Positions 17,759-25,194 of a stretch of DNA of 64,000 nt are shown one piece after another. The stretch is from positions 124,001 through 188,000 of the forward strand of contig NZ_QVLT01000003.1 in NCBI RefSeq assembly GCF_003417065.2, in the 5' to 3' direction. Origin of the DNA: Hymenobacter lapidiphilus. Lineage in GTDB: Bacteria; Bacteroidota; Bacteroidia; Cytophagales; Hymenobacteraceae. Under the pieces are notes generated by a model. That model made no database searches, was not told the DNA's origin, and saw nothing but the letters and a program-made list of their open reading frames with translations. Position 1 is the stretch's first letter; every line of letters starts with the position of its first letter. Made by a program: the position numbers and the translations under genes.

Positions 17759-18733
17759 ATGAACGCCATTGTTATCAAACAGGCCGGCGAGCCCGAATGC
17801 CTGATGCTGCAAACCCGGCCCCGCCCCGAGCCCGGCCCCGGCCAGGTGCTGCTGCGGGTGGCCGCGGCGGGCGTCAACCGCCCCGATGTGCTGATGCGCC
17901 AGGGCAAATACGCCGGTGCCGATGATGTAGCCGGCCTCGTGCCGGGCCTCGAAGTGGCCGGCCACGTGGAAGAATGTGGTGCGGGCGTAACCCAATGGCA
18001 GCCCGGCGACGCCGTGTGCGCCCTGCTGGGCCAGGGCGGCTACGCCGAATACGCGGTGGTCGATGCCGGCCACTGCCTGCCCGTTCCGGCCGGCCTGAGC
18101 CTCATGGAAGCCGCCAGCCTGCCCGAAACGGCCTTTACCGTGTGGCATAACGTGTTTCAGCGCGGCGGGCTGCTGCCCGGCGAAACCCTGCTGGTGCACG
18201 GCGGCAGCAGCGGCATTGGGGTGCTGGCCGTGCAGCTGGCCCAGGCGTTGGGCAGCCGGGTGGCCGCCACGGCCGGCTCGGCCGAAAAGTGCGCCGCCGT
18301 GGCCCGCCTCGGAGCCGATACCGTCGTCAACTACAAAGAAGAGGACTTTGAAACCGTGGTGGCCGCCGCCGGCGGGGCCGACGTGATTCTGGACATGGTG
18401 GGCGGCGACTACACGCCTAAAAACCTGCGCCTGCTGCGCGATGATGGCCGGCTGGTGTTCATCAACGCCATGCAGGGGGCCAAAGCCGAATTCAATGCCC
18501 TCGACCTGATGCGCCGCCGCCTCACCATCACGGGCAGTACGCTGCGGCCCCGCTCGGCCGAATTCAAGGCGGCCCTGGCCCGGGAGGTCGAGCGCCACGT
18601 GTGGCCCATAGTGGCGGACGGCCGGCTACGCCCCGTTATCGAGCGGACCTTTCCGCTGGCCGAGGCCGCAGAAGCCCACCGGCTGATGGAAAGCAGCAGC
18701 CATATCGGTAAAATTGTGTTGTTGGTGCCGTAG
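17759..18733 (+). CDS. NAD(P)H:quinone oxidoreductase, zinc-free MDR family
   Basis: 324 residues from ATG 17759; the frame continues upstream but the promoter overlaps that part. GroES-like N-terminal domain with GVNRPDVLMRQGKY, then a Rossmann domain with the HGGSSGIGVLAVQLAQ nucleotide loop. The Zn-binding Cys/His set of alcohol dehydrogenases is absent, as in zeta-crystallin/QOR and PIG3-type enzymes, which reduce quinones with NADPH. In the cytoplasm. Followed after 109 bases by a same-strand NAD(P)-binding gene, possibly co-transcribed. Confidence 0.88.
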   Translation: MNAIVIKQAGEPECLMLQTRPRPEPGPGQVLLRVAAAGVNRPDVLMRQGKYAGADDVAGLVPGLEVAGHVEECGAGVTQWQPGDAVCALLGQGGYAEYAVVDAGHCLPVPAGLSLMEAASLPETAFTVWHNVFQRGGLLPGETLLVHGGSSGIGVLAVQLAQALGSRVAATAGSAEKCAAVARLGADTVVNYKEEDFETVVAAAGGADVILDMVGGDYTPKNLRLLRDDGRLVFINAMQGAKAEFNALDLMRRRLTITGSTLRPRSAEFKAALAREVERHVWPIVADGRLRPVIERTFPLAEAAEAHRLMESSSHIGKIVLLVP

Positions 18734-18842
18734 GGCCACTTCCGAAACTTTTAACCAACAAAAGGCCCTTGCGGCCGTTGTGCTTACTGCCAGGCTACAG
18801 TTGAGCTTGGCCCGCCTCCTGTCTTTTAAATCATCAGTTTAT

Positions 18843-19511
18843 ATGGATACCGCACTTCTGATCGGTGCCACCGGCCTCGTGGGCGACTACCTGCTACGGC
18901 AGTTGCTGGCCGACGAGCAGTTCCGGCACATCAAAGTTTTCACCCGCCGGCCCACCGGCTACCAGAACCCGCGGCTGGAGGAGCATATCGTTGATTTCGA
19001 CCAGCCCCGCACCTGGAATCATCTGCTGCAGGGCGACGTGCTGTTTTCGAGCCTCGGTACCACGCTGGCCCAGGCCGGCAGCCAGCAGGCCCAATACCAG
19101 GTCGATTACAGCTACCAGTATCAGGCAGCCCAGGCGGCGGCCGAAAACGGGGTAGCGGCCTATGTGCTGGTGTCTTCGACCGGGGCCGATACCGAGGCAT
19201 TGCTGTTCTACAGCCGCATGAAGGGCGAGCTGGAGCGCGATATTAAACGGCTGCCGTTTCAGCGCATCCGCATCATTCAGCCCGGCGTTCTGGCTGGGTC
19301 GAGGGCCGAAACCCGGCCGGCCGAGAAAGTGGGCCTCTGGCTGGCTACGGCCGCCAGCGCTATGCCGCTCCTGCGCAGCTACCGTCCCATCCATGGCCGC
19401 ACCGTGGCGCGCGCCATGCGCCTGGCCGCCCTCGATGAAACCCCCGGCGTACAGACCGATACGCTCGAAGAAGTGTTTACCCGAGCAGGAAAGGAGACCA
19501 AGAAAGATTGA
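18843..19511 (+). CDS. NAD(P)-binding oxidoreductase (HTATIP2/YraR-like atypical SDR)
   Basis: 222 residues. N-terminal Rossmann motif ALLIGATGLVGDYLLRQLL, then VLFSSLGTTLAQAGS and the catalytic-region SSTGAD...FYSRMKGELE (Tyr-x3-Lys replaced by YSRMKGE). The C-terminal IRIIQPGVLAGSR and RPIHGRTVARAM complete the atypical short-chain reductase fold. Substrate unknown. A similar but separate protein of this superfamily is encoded at 23908. Confidence 0.78.
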   Translation: MDTALLIGATGLVGDYLLRQLLADEQFRHIKVFTRRPTGYQNPRLEEHIVDFDQPRTWNHLLQGDVLFSSLGTTLAQAGSQQAQYQVDYSYQYQAAQAAAENGVAAYVLVSSTGADTEALLFYSRMKGELERDIKRLPFQRIRIIQPGVLAGSRAETRPAEKVGLWLATAASAMPLLRSYRPIHGRTVARAMRLAALDETPGVQTDTLEEVFTRAGKETKKD

Positions 19512-19555
19512 GCCGGAACTGGCCTCCTGGCCTTGGATCATGCTTCCACAATCAC

Positions 19556-20764
19556 TCAGCGTGCTATAAAATCGGGCACTATCTGCAGGGAAACCGGCTT
19601 GGGAACGGTGGCAGTATGGCCAGTTGCCGTGAGCAGGCCGGTTTGGGAATCGACGCGGAACGTGACGATGGAGTTGGAGTTCTGGTTGGCCACCAGCAGC
19701 AGGCGGCCGTCGGGGCTGAGGGCGAAGTTGCGGGGCATCTGGCCCTGGGTACTCACGGTTTGCAGCAGGGTCAAGCGGCCGGTTTCGGGGGCTACGCCAA
19801 ACACGGCCAAGCTGTTGTGGCCGCGGTTGGAGCTGTACACGAACCGGCCGTTGGGCGCCACATGAATATCGGCGGCGGTGTTGGGCGCGGCGAAACCAGT
19901 CGGCAGCGCCGACAGCGTATTGACTTCGGCGAAGGTGCCGGCCGTGGCATCGTAGCGCAGGGCCGTAATGGTCGAGCTTAGCTCGTTGGCCAGGTAGGCC
20001 CAGCGGCCGTTGGGGTGGAAGGTGAGGTGGCGCGGCCCCGCGCCGGGTTGGGCCATAAAGGCGGGGGCAGCCAACGGTTGCAACTGGCCCTTTGCCGCGT
20101 CGAGCCGGTAGCCTACCACCTGGTCAATGCCCAAATCGACGGCGAAAGCAAACCGGCCGGCCGGGTCAGGCACGATGCAGTGGGCGTGCGGTTTTTCCTG
20201 CCGCTCCCGGTTCGGGCCGGAGCCCTGGTGCGCGGCGGTGGCCGCGGCTGGGCCCAGCTGCCCGTTGGGGGCCAGGGGCAGCAACGCCACGTTGCCGCCG
20301 GTGTAGTTGGCGACCAGCGCGGATTGGTTATCGGGGCTCAGGCTGAGGTAGCAGGGGGCGGCCCCGACCGAGGCTTGCCGCCCCAGGGCCGTAAGCTGGC
20401 CCGTTTGCTGATTAATGCCAAAGGCGCTGACGAAGCCGCTGACGAAGCCGCTGGCGGCTCCTTCGAACTGGCCCACCTCGTTGGCGGCGTACAGGTACTG
20501 GTGGCGGGAATCGAGGGCGAGAAACGACGGATTGGGCCCGGCTTTTTCGGCCCGCAAACGGGTTAGCGCCCCTGTGCCACTTATGCGGTAGAGGAAAATG
20601 CTTTCGGCCTCCGCCGCGGCATAGGTGCCCACATACATAAGGTAGTCGGGCCGGGAGCTGCCGGGCAGGCGGCCCGCGCCGCAGCCCGCCAGCAGCGGCA
20701 GGCCGGCCAGGGCTAGGGTAAGCAGGTGCAGGAAACTACGACGCGAAAAACCGGCAGGGCGCAT
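19556..20764 (-). CDS. Lactonase family (7-bladed propeller) lipoprotein
   Basis: 402 residues. N-terminus SRRSFLHLLTLALAG is Tat-like (twin Arg), ending in the lipobox LLAGC. The body is a repeated beta-propeller of the 6-phosphogluconolactonase (Pgl/YbhE) type: YVGTYAAAEAESIFLY, NPSFLALDSRHQYLYAANE, PHAHCIVPDPAGRFAFAVDLG, GPRHLTFHPNGRWAYLANE, SPDGRLLLVANQNSNSI. Family members hydrolyse sugar lactones, but exported copies have unknown substrates. A tiny internal duplication reads GFVSGFVSAFG. Ends 44 bases from the end of the convergent SDR gene. Confidence 0.85.
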   Translation of the reverse strand: MRPAGFSRRSFLHLLTLALAGLPLLAGCGAGRLPGSSRPDYLMYVGTYAAAEAESIFLYRISGTGALTRLRAEKAGPNPSFLALDSRHQYLYAANEVGQFEGAASGFVSGFVSAFGINQQTGQLTALGRQASVGAAPCYLSLSPDNQSALVANYTGGNVALLPLAPNGQLGPAAATAAHQGSGPNRERQEKPHAHCIVPDPAGRFAFAVDLGIDQVVGYRLDAAKGQLQPLAAPAFMAQPGAGPRHLTFHPNGRWAYLANELSSTITALRYDATAGTFAEVNTLSALPTGFAAPNTAADIHVAPNGRFVYSSNRGHNSLAVFGVAPETGRLTLLQTVSTQGQMPRNFALSPDGRLLLVANQNSNSIVTFRVDSQTGLLTATGHTATVPKPVSLQIVPDFIAR

Positions 20765-20875
20765 AGGGAAAGCGGAAAAAGTACTGAACGGCGGTTAAGA
20801 TAAGTATCCTGCTTCCATAAGGTTGGCAGCGGGGGCAGCGGCGGGTTTGCGCCGGCCGGCTTCCGCTGCTGGGGC

Positions 20876-20905
20876 TTGGCCGCTGCCCGGTAGCGCGTAC
20901 CTTTG
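20876..20905 (+). promoter_or_regulatory. Promoter of ispG
   Basis: TTG (20876-20878), 19 bases, TACCTTTG (20898-20905): a very good match to the Bacteroidota sigma-A consensus, with a leader of about 38 bases before the ATG at 20950. Confidence 0.65.
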
Positions 20906-20949
20906 CCCTGCCGGCGCAACTTTCGCCCGCGGCCCCCGGTTTTCTTCCT

Positions 20950-23007
20950 ATGAACAAGACGTATTGCCCCAGCCTGACCGAGTACAAGCGCCGCCTGAGC
21001 CGCGAGGTGAAGATTGGCGACCTGCCGATGGGCGGCCTGAACCCGATTCGGGTGCAAAGCATGACCACCGTGGACACCATGGACACGCTGGGCTCGGTGG
21101 AGCAGACCCTGCGCATGGTGGCGGCCGGCTGCGAGTACGTACGCATCACGGCCCCCAGCACCAAGGAGGCCCAGAACCTGCTCGAAATCAAGAAGGAACT
21201 GCGCAAGCGCGGCTGCACCGTGCCGTTGATTGCCGACATCCACTTCACGCCCAACGCCGCCGAGCTGGCTGCCCGCATCGTGGAGAAAGTGCGCGTGAAT
21301 CCCGGCAACTACGCCGACAAGAAGAAATTCGACCTCATTGAGTACACTGATGCCAGCTACGCGGCCGAGGTGGACCGTATCCGCGAGCGGTTCCGGCCGC
21401 TGGTGCAGATTTGCAAGCAATACGGCACGGCCATGCGCATCGGCACCAACCACGGCTCTTTATCTGATAGAATATTAAGCCGCTACGGCGACACGCCGCT
21501 GGGCATGGTGGAGTCGGCGCTGGAGTTTCTGCGCCTCTGCGAGGAGGAAAACTACTACGACGTGGTGCTGAGTATGAAGGCCAGCAACACCCAAGTGATG
21601 GTGCAGGCCTACCGCCTGCTGGTGCAGAAGCTCGACTCCGAAGGCCTGCAGCCCTACCCGCTGCACCTGGGCGTAACCGAAGCCGGCGAGGCTGAAGACG
21701 GCCGCATCAAAAGCGCCGTGGGCATCGGCACGCTGCTCGAAGACGGCCTCGGCGACACCGTGCGGGTGTCGCTCACCGAAGCCCCCGAAGCCGAAGCCCC
21801 GGTGGCCCGCATGCTCATCAACCGCTACACTCACCGCGCCGAAGAGACAGATCCTATTTTAGCTATTAACTCTGATTCAGCTATTAGCTTAGAGCTGTTA
21901 GCTGATAGCTCTTCGTTGAGCGAAGCTAACAGCTCAGAATACAACCCCATCAATCCTTTCCAGTACCACCGCCGCGACACGCATGAGGTGGCCAATTTTG
22001 GGGGCCTGAACGTGCCGCGGGTGGTAACCGATTTGTCGCGGCTACCCCGGCTGGAGTATGCCGATCTGCGGGCCGCCGGGCACCTGTACTCGTCGTTTCT
22101 GGACAAGTTTCAGATGAGCGATTTGGGGGCTGACTATGTGTACACCGGCGAGCAGCCGGTGCCGTTTATGCTGCCCAACGGCCTGCGCGAAATCGTGACC
22201 CACACGGCCTGGATCGACGCCGGCCAGCGCGCCGACCATTACCCGCTGCTTACGCTCGATTCATACATGATCGATGCCCCGAAGCTGCACCCCGAGTTGA
22301 ATTTTCTGATAGTAGACCGGGCCAGCCTCGATCGGGAACTGTTGACCCATTTGCGGCCGGAACGGCGAGTGGTGCTGGTGCTCGAAACCACCAACGCCCA
22401 CGCCATGCCCGAAATGCGGCAGGCCTTTTTCGCCCTCATTGAAGCCGGCGTAACCTGCCCCGTATTGGTGCGCCGGATTTACCCCATGAGCAACCCCGCC
22501 CAGACCCAGCTCGACGCCGCTACCGACGTGGGTGGCCTGCTCATCGACGGCCTCGGCGACGGTATCTCGCTTTGTACCGACCTGCTGCCCATCAGCGACC
22601 AGGAGATGCTATTGCGCGACATCGACGGCCTAAACCAGCTCAGCTTCGGCATTCTGCAGGCGGCCCGCACCCGCATGAGCAAAACCGAATACATCAGCTG
22701 CCCCAGCTGCGGCCGCACCCTGTTCGATTTGCAGGAAACCACCGCCATGATTCGCCAGCGCACCGACCACCTCAAGGGCGTGAAAATCGGCATAATGGGC
22801 TGCATCGTGAACGGCCCCGGCGAAATGGCCGATGCCGACTACGGCTACGTGGGCGTGGGCAAGGGTAAAATAGCGCTCTACCGCGGCCAGGAAGTCATCA
22901 AGAAATCGGTGCCCGAAGCCCAGGCCGTCGACCAGCTGATTGACTTGATGCGCGAGGACGGCCGCTGGGTGGAAAAGGAGTTTCTGGAGCAGCCGGTAGC
23001 GGGGTAA
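20950..23007 (+). CDS. ispG: (E)-4-hydroxy-3-methylbut-2-enyl-diphosphate synthase, long form
   Basis: Iron-sulfur enzyme of the MEP isoprenoid pathway, converting MEcPP to HMBPP. 685 residues: a TIM barrel (about 1-300, with GGLNPIRVQSMTTVDT), an extra domain typical of Bacteroidota, Chlamydia and plant forms (about 335-580), and the cluster domain with SCPSCGRTLFDLQ and GIMGCIVNGPGEM supplying the 4Fe-4S ligands. Residues about 300-332 are a Ser/Ala/Glu-rich linker encoded by an AT-rich repeat (see separate entry). The enzyme is essential in organisms without the mevalonate route, and the frame is intact. Confidence 0.95.
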   Translation: MNKTYCPSLTEYKRRLSREVKIGDLPMGGLNPIRVQSMTTVDTMDTLGSVEQTLRMVAAGCEYVRITAPSTKEAQNLLEIKKELRKRGCTVPLIADIHFTPNAAELAARIVEKVRVNPGNYADKKKFDLIEYTDASYAAEVDRIRERFRPLVQICKQYGTAMRIGTNHGSLSDRILSRYGDTPLGMVESALEFLRLCEEENYYDVVLSMKASNTQVMVQAYRLLVQKLDSEGLQPYPLHLGVTEAGEAEDGRIKSAVGIGTLLEDGLGDTVRVSLTEAPEAEAPVARMLINRYTHRAEETDPILAINSDSAISLELLADSSSLSEANSSEYNPINPFQYHRRDTHEVANFGGLNVPRVVTDLSRLPRLEYADLRAAGHLYSSFLDKFQMSDLGADYVYTGEQPVPFMLPNGLREIVTHTAWIDAGQRADHYPLLTLDSYMIDAPKLHPELNFLIVDRASLDRELLTHLRPERRVVLVLETTNAHAMPEMRQAFFALIEAGVTCPVLVRRIYPMSNPAQTQLDAATDVGGLLIDGLGDGISLCTDLLPISDQEMLLRDIDGLNQLSFGILQAARTRMSKTEYISCPSCGRTLFDLQETTAMIRQRTDHLKGVKIGIMGCIVNGPGEMADADYGYVGVGKGKIALYRGQEVIKKSVPEAQAVDQLIDLMREDGRWVEKEFLEQPVAG
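21850..21945 (+). repeat. GCTAACAGC-type repeat inside the ispG coding region
   Basis: AT-rich stretch with the inverted repeat GAGCTGTTAGC (21892-21902) and GCTAACAGCTC (21925-21935). The 18 bases 21892-21909 are identical to the intergenic bases 31023-31040. It is read in frame as a low-complexity linker. Confidence 0.7.
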
Positions 23008-23032
23008 AGGCTGTTTTTTAATCGTATGCACA

Positions 23033-23356
23033 ATGAGGATTCAACTGTTTGCTGACTCCACTTATTTAGGTGATACACAAGCAAAAATAGTGGATGCCTC
23101 TATGGGGGTGATTGGCGGAAAGCTCAACCCATCTGCCGCTTACATTCTGCAGTTTCAGTATTTCTTCCGCCGGCACCTACAAGTGCCCGATTGGAAAGAA
23201 CTCGAAACTTTAGGGTTACGGGCAGTTGGTGAATCAGGAGAGAGCATGGAAGCTCAGCTTGGTGTCTGCATCGAAGACCTGCCCGGTTTCGAAATAGAAG
23301 TAGCGATATGCGGAGTGAGGCATAAAATAATTGACATTATCTCTCAAAACCAGTAG
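23033..23356 (+). CDS. Hypothetical protein, 107 residues
   Basis: No signal peptide or known motif. Sequence starts MRIQLFADSTYLGDTQAKIV and contains a likely beta-rich fold (SMGVIGGKLNPSAAYILQFQYFF) and an acidic middle (GESGESMEAQLGVCIEDLPG). The gene is 26 bases after ispG and 11 bases before the antitoxin gene. Its GC content is lower than neighbours. It could be part of the small toxin-antitoxin transcript, but nothing in the sequence proves that. Confidence 0.6.
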   Translation: MRIQLFADSTYLGDTQAKIVDASMGVIGGKLNPSAAYILQFQYFFRRHLQVPDWKELETLGLRAVGESGESMEAQLGVCIEDLPGFEIEVAICGVRHKIIDIISQNQ

Positions 23357-23367
23357 ATTATACATCT

Positions 23368-23586
23368 ATGGAAATCACCTTCGAAGTACCCGCCGACCGT
23401 GCCGCATTTATGATGGAAATGCTGCGGAGCATGTCCTTTGTGAGTAACCCGCGCCCCAGCAACCCGGCTGCTGCCGATACTACGGCTTACCTACTGGCCT
23501 CGCCTGCCAATGCCGAGCGGTTGCGGCAGGCTTATGAGCAGTTTGATGCGGGCCAGCGCGTCGAGTTCAGCCTGCCTACCGAATGA
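23368..23586 (+). CDS. YefM-like antitoxin of the YoeB pair
   Basis: 72 residues. The C-terminal half, with TTAYLLASPANAERLRQAYEQFD, matches the part of YefM/Phd antitoxins that wraps the YoeB toxin. The N-terminus (MEITFEVPADRAAFMMEMLRSMSFV) replaces the usual DNA-binding YefM fold and resembles short antitoxins paired with YoeB/RelE in Bacteroidota. Stop and next start overlap (ATGA), the classic order antitoxin then toxin. Confidence 0.75.
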   Translation: MEITFEVPADRAAFMMEMLRSMSFVSNPRPSNPAAADTTAYLLASPANAERLRQAYEQFDAGQRVEFSLPTE

Positions 23587-23849
23587 CGTACGCGCTGGCT
23601 TTTGTGCCGCTGGCCTGGGAAGACTACCAGCATTGGCAGCAAACCGATAAGGCCATTCTAAAGCGGCTTCATATTCTGCTGAAAGAACTCCAGCGTACCC
23701 CGCTCACGGGCACCGGCAAACCAGAATTGCTAAAACACGACCGGGCGGGCACTTGGTCGCGGCGGATTACTGATGAGCATCGGTTGGTGTATCGGGTAGA
23801 GGGAGAGGCTGTGTGGATATTGCAGTGCCGGTACCATTACGCGAAATGA
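23583..23849 (+). CDS. yoeB: YoeB-type mRNA interferase toxin
   Basis: 88 residues, the standard length. Txe/YoeB signature: LAWEDYQHWQQTDKAILKRL at residues 9-28, TGTGKPELLKHDRAGTWSRR, and the catalytic end ITDEHRLVYRVEGE...QCRYHY, with the conserved Glu, Arg, His and terminal Tyr. It would cleave mRNA at the ribosomal A site when not bound by its antitoxin. Translation is coupled to the upstream gene through a 4-base overlap. Confidence 0.9.
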   Translation: MTYALAFVPLAWEDYQHWQQTDKAILKRLHILLKELQRTPLTGTGKPELLKHDRAGTWSRRITDEHRLVYRVEGEAVWILQCRYHYAK

Positions 23850-23907
23850 AAGGCATTATTAGAAAAAACTCTGGCTCCTGATGGCTCCCTATCCATCTGC
23901 TCACCCC

Positions 23908-24567
23908 ATGAAACTACGCGTAATTATCACCGGGGCGACGGGCATGGTAGGCGAGGGCGTGCTGCACGAATGCCTGCTCAGCCCTGATGTGGAGCAGGTG
24001 CTGTCCATCAGCCGCCGGCCCAGCGGGCAGACGCATGCGAAGCTGCGGGAAATCCTGGTGGCCGACTTTTTCGACCTTACGGCCGTGGCCGACCAGCTGG
24101 CGGGCTACAACGCCTGCTTCTTCTGCCTCGGCGTGTCGTCGGTGGGGCTGAAGGAGCCCGAGTACCGCCGCCTCACTTACGAGCTGGCGCTGCACTTCGT
24201 CCGCACCCTGCTCGCCCGCAACGGCCCCGACCTCACGTTCTGCTACGTGTCGGGCGCGGGCACTGATAGTGAGAGCCGGCAGATGTGGGCGCGGGTGAAG
24301 GGCGCAACCGAAAACGAGCTGCTGGCCCTGGGTTTTCGGGCGGCGCATATGTTTCGGCCGGGCTTTCTGCGGCCCACGCCGGGCCTGCAGAATACGCTGG
24401 GCTACTACCGTTACATCAGCTGGCTGTATCCGGTAATGAGTCGGCTGGCACCACGCTATTTCGGAACGCTGGCCGGGCTGGGCCAAGCCATGCTGCGGGT
24501 GGCGCAGGGCGGCTACCCACGGCCGGTGCTCGAAGCGCCCGATATGGTGGCGGCGGCCAACGGGTAA
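23908..24567 (+). CDS. NAD(P)-binding epimerase-like protein
   Basis: 219 residues from ATG 23908 (an ATG at 23881 would add nine weak residues). Rossmann motif VIITGATGMVGEGVLHECL at the N-terminus, ACFFCLGVSSVGLKEPEYRR in the middle, then YVSGAGTDSESRQMWARVKG and MFRPGFLRP. The HTATIP2-like atypical short-chain reductase layout is clear, but the substrate is unknown. It follows yoeB by 58 bases but has no evident functional tie with it. Confidence 0.78.
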   Translation: MKLRVIITGATGMVGEGVLHECLLSPDVEQVLSISRRPSGQTHAKLREILVADFFDLTAVADQLAGYNACFFCLGVSSVGLKEPEYRRLTYELALHFVRTLLARNGPDLTFCYVSGAGTDSESRQMWARVKGATENELLALGFRAAHMFRPGFLRPTPGLQNTLGYYRYISWLYPVMSRLAPRYFGTLAGLGQAMLRVAQGGYPRPVLEAPDMVAAANG

Positions 24568-24592
24568 CGGCCCAAGTTGCGGCCGGCCCGTG

Positions 24593-25054
24593 CTACTTAC
24601 ACTTCTCCTTGCGGCGCGTGTCGATGACGTGGGCGATGCGCCAGCCGTCGGCCAGTTTCACCAGCTGAAACGAGTTGTAGCCGCAGTGGCTGAAGGTGCT
24701 GCCCAGGTAGAACTCGTAGGGCGTCCAGACGCTGGCCAGATTGGCGTCGATGAGCACTTTCTCGAACGTTATGCGCTCATCCCACACCTGCGGATGCGGC
24801 GTGCCTACGGCCTTCACAAACCCCGACGGATTTTCGGGGCGTAGCTGGGTCTGGCCGTTTTTGGTGACGAGGGTATGGAAAACCGCCCCCGGGGCCAGCG
24901 TGGCGCGCACGGCGGTGCTGTCGCCGCGGCGCATGCCATCGAAGAACCGACGGACGGTTTGCTGCACGGCCTCCGTTTCGGCGTTTGGCTGGGTTTGGGC
25001 GAAGGCGGCCGGCGCGCTCAGCAGCAGCAACGGCAACAGCAGCAGGGGTTTCAT
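24593..25054 (-). CDS. Secreted SnoaL/DUF4440-like protein
   Basis: 153 residues with a signal peptide (MKPLLLLPLLLLSAPAAFAQ). The mature part reads as the NTF2-like cone fold: VQQTVRRFFDGMRRGDSTAV, LAPGAVFHTLV, VWTPYEFYLGSTFSHCGYNS and GWRIAHVIDTRR. Family members are often small enzymes or ligand-binding proteins of unknown substrate. The last residues (KEKCK) include one Cys. Single gene, convergent with the epimerase-like gene. Confidence 0.8.
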   Translation of the reverse strand: MKPLLLLPLLLLSAPAAFAQTQPNAETEAVQQTVRRFFDGMRRGDSTAVRATLAPGAVFHTLVTKNGQTQLRPENPSGFVKAVGTPHPQVWDERITFEKVLIDANLASVWTPYEFYLGSTFSHCGYNSFQLVKLADGWRIAHVIDTRRKEKCK

Positions 25055-25194
25055 AGGCGGAGCAACGGCGCGGATAAGGGTCGTTAAAGCGAATGTAGTT
25101 TGATAATAATAGGGTCTGGCACCATTGCCACCGCGGAGCGGGCTATTTTTGACTGACTGTCGCGGTTCCGGCAGCTTACCCCGCCCTGTTTTCT

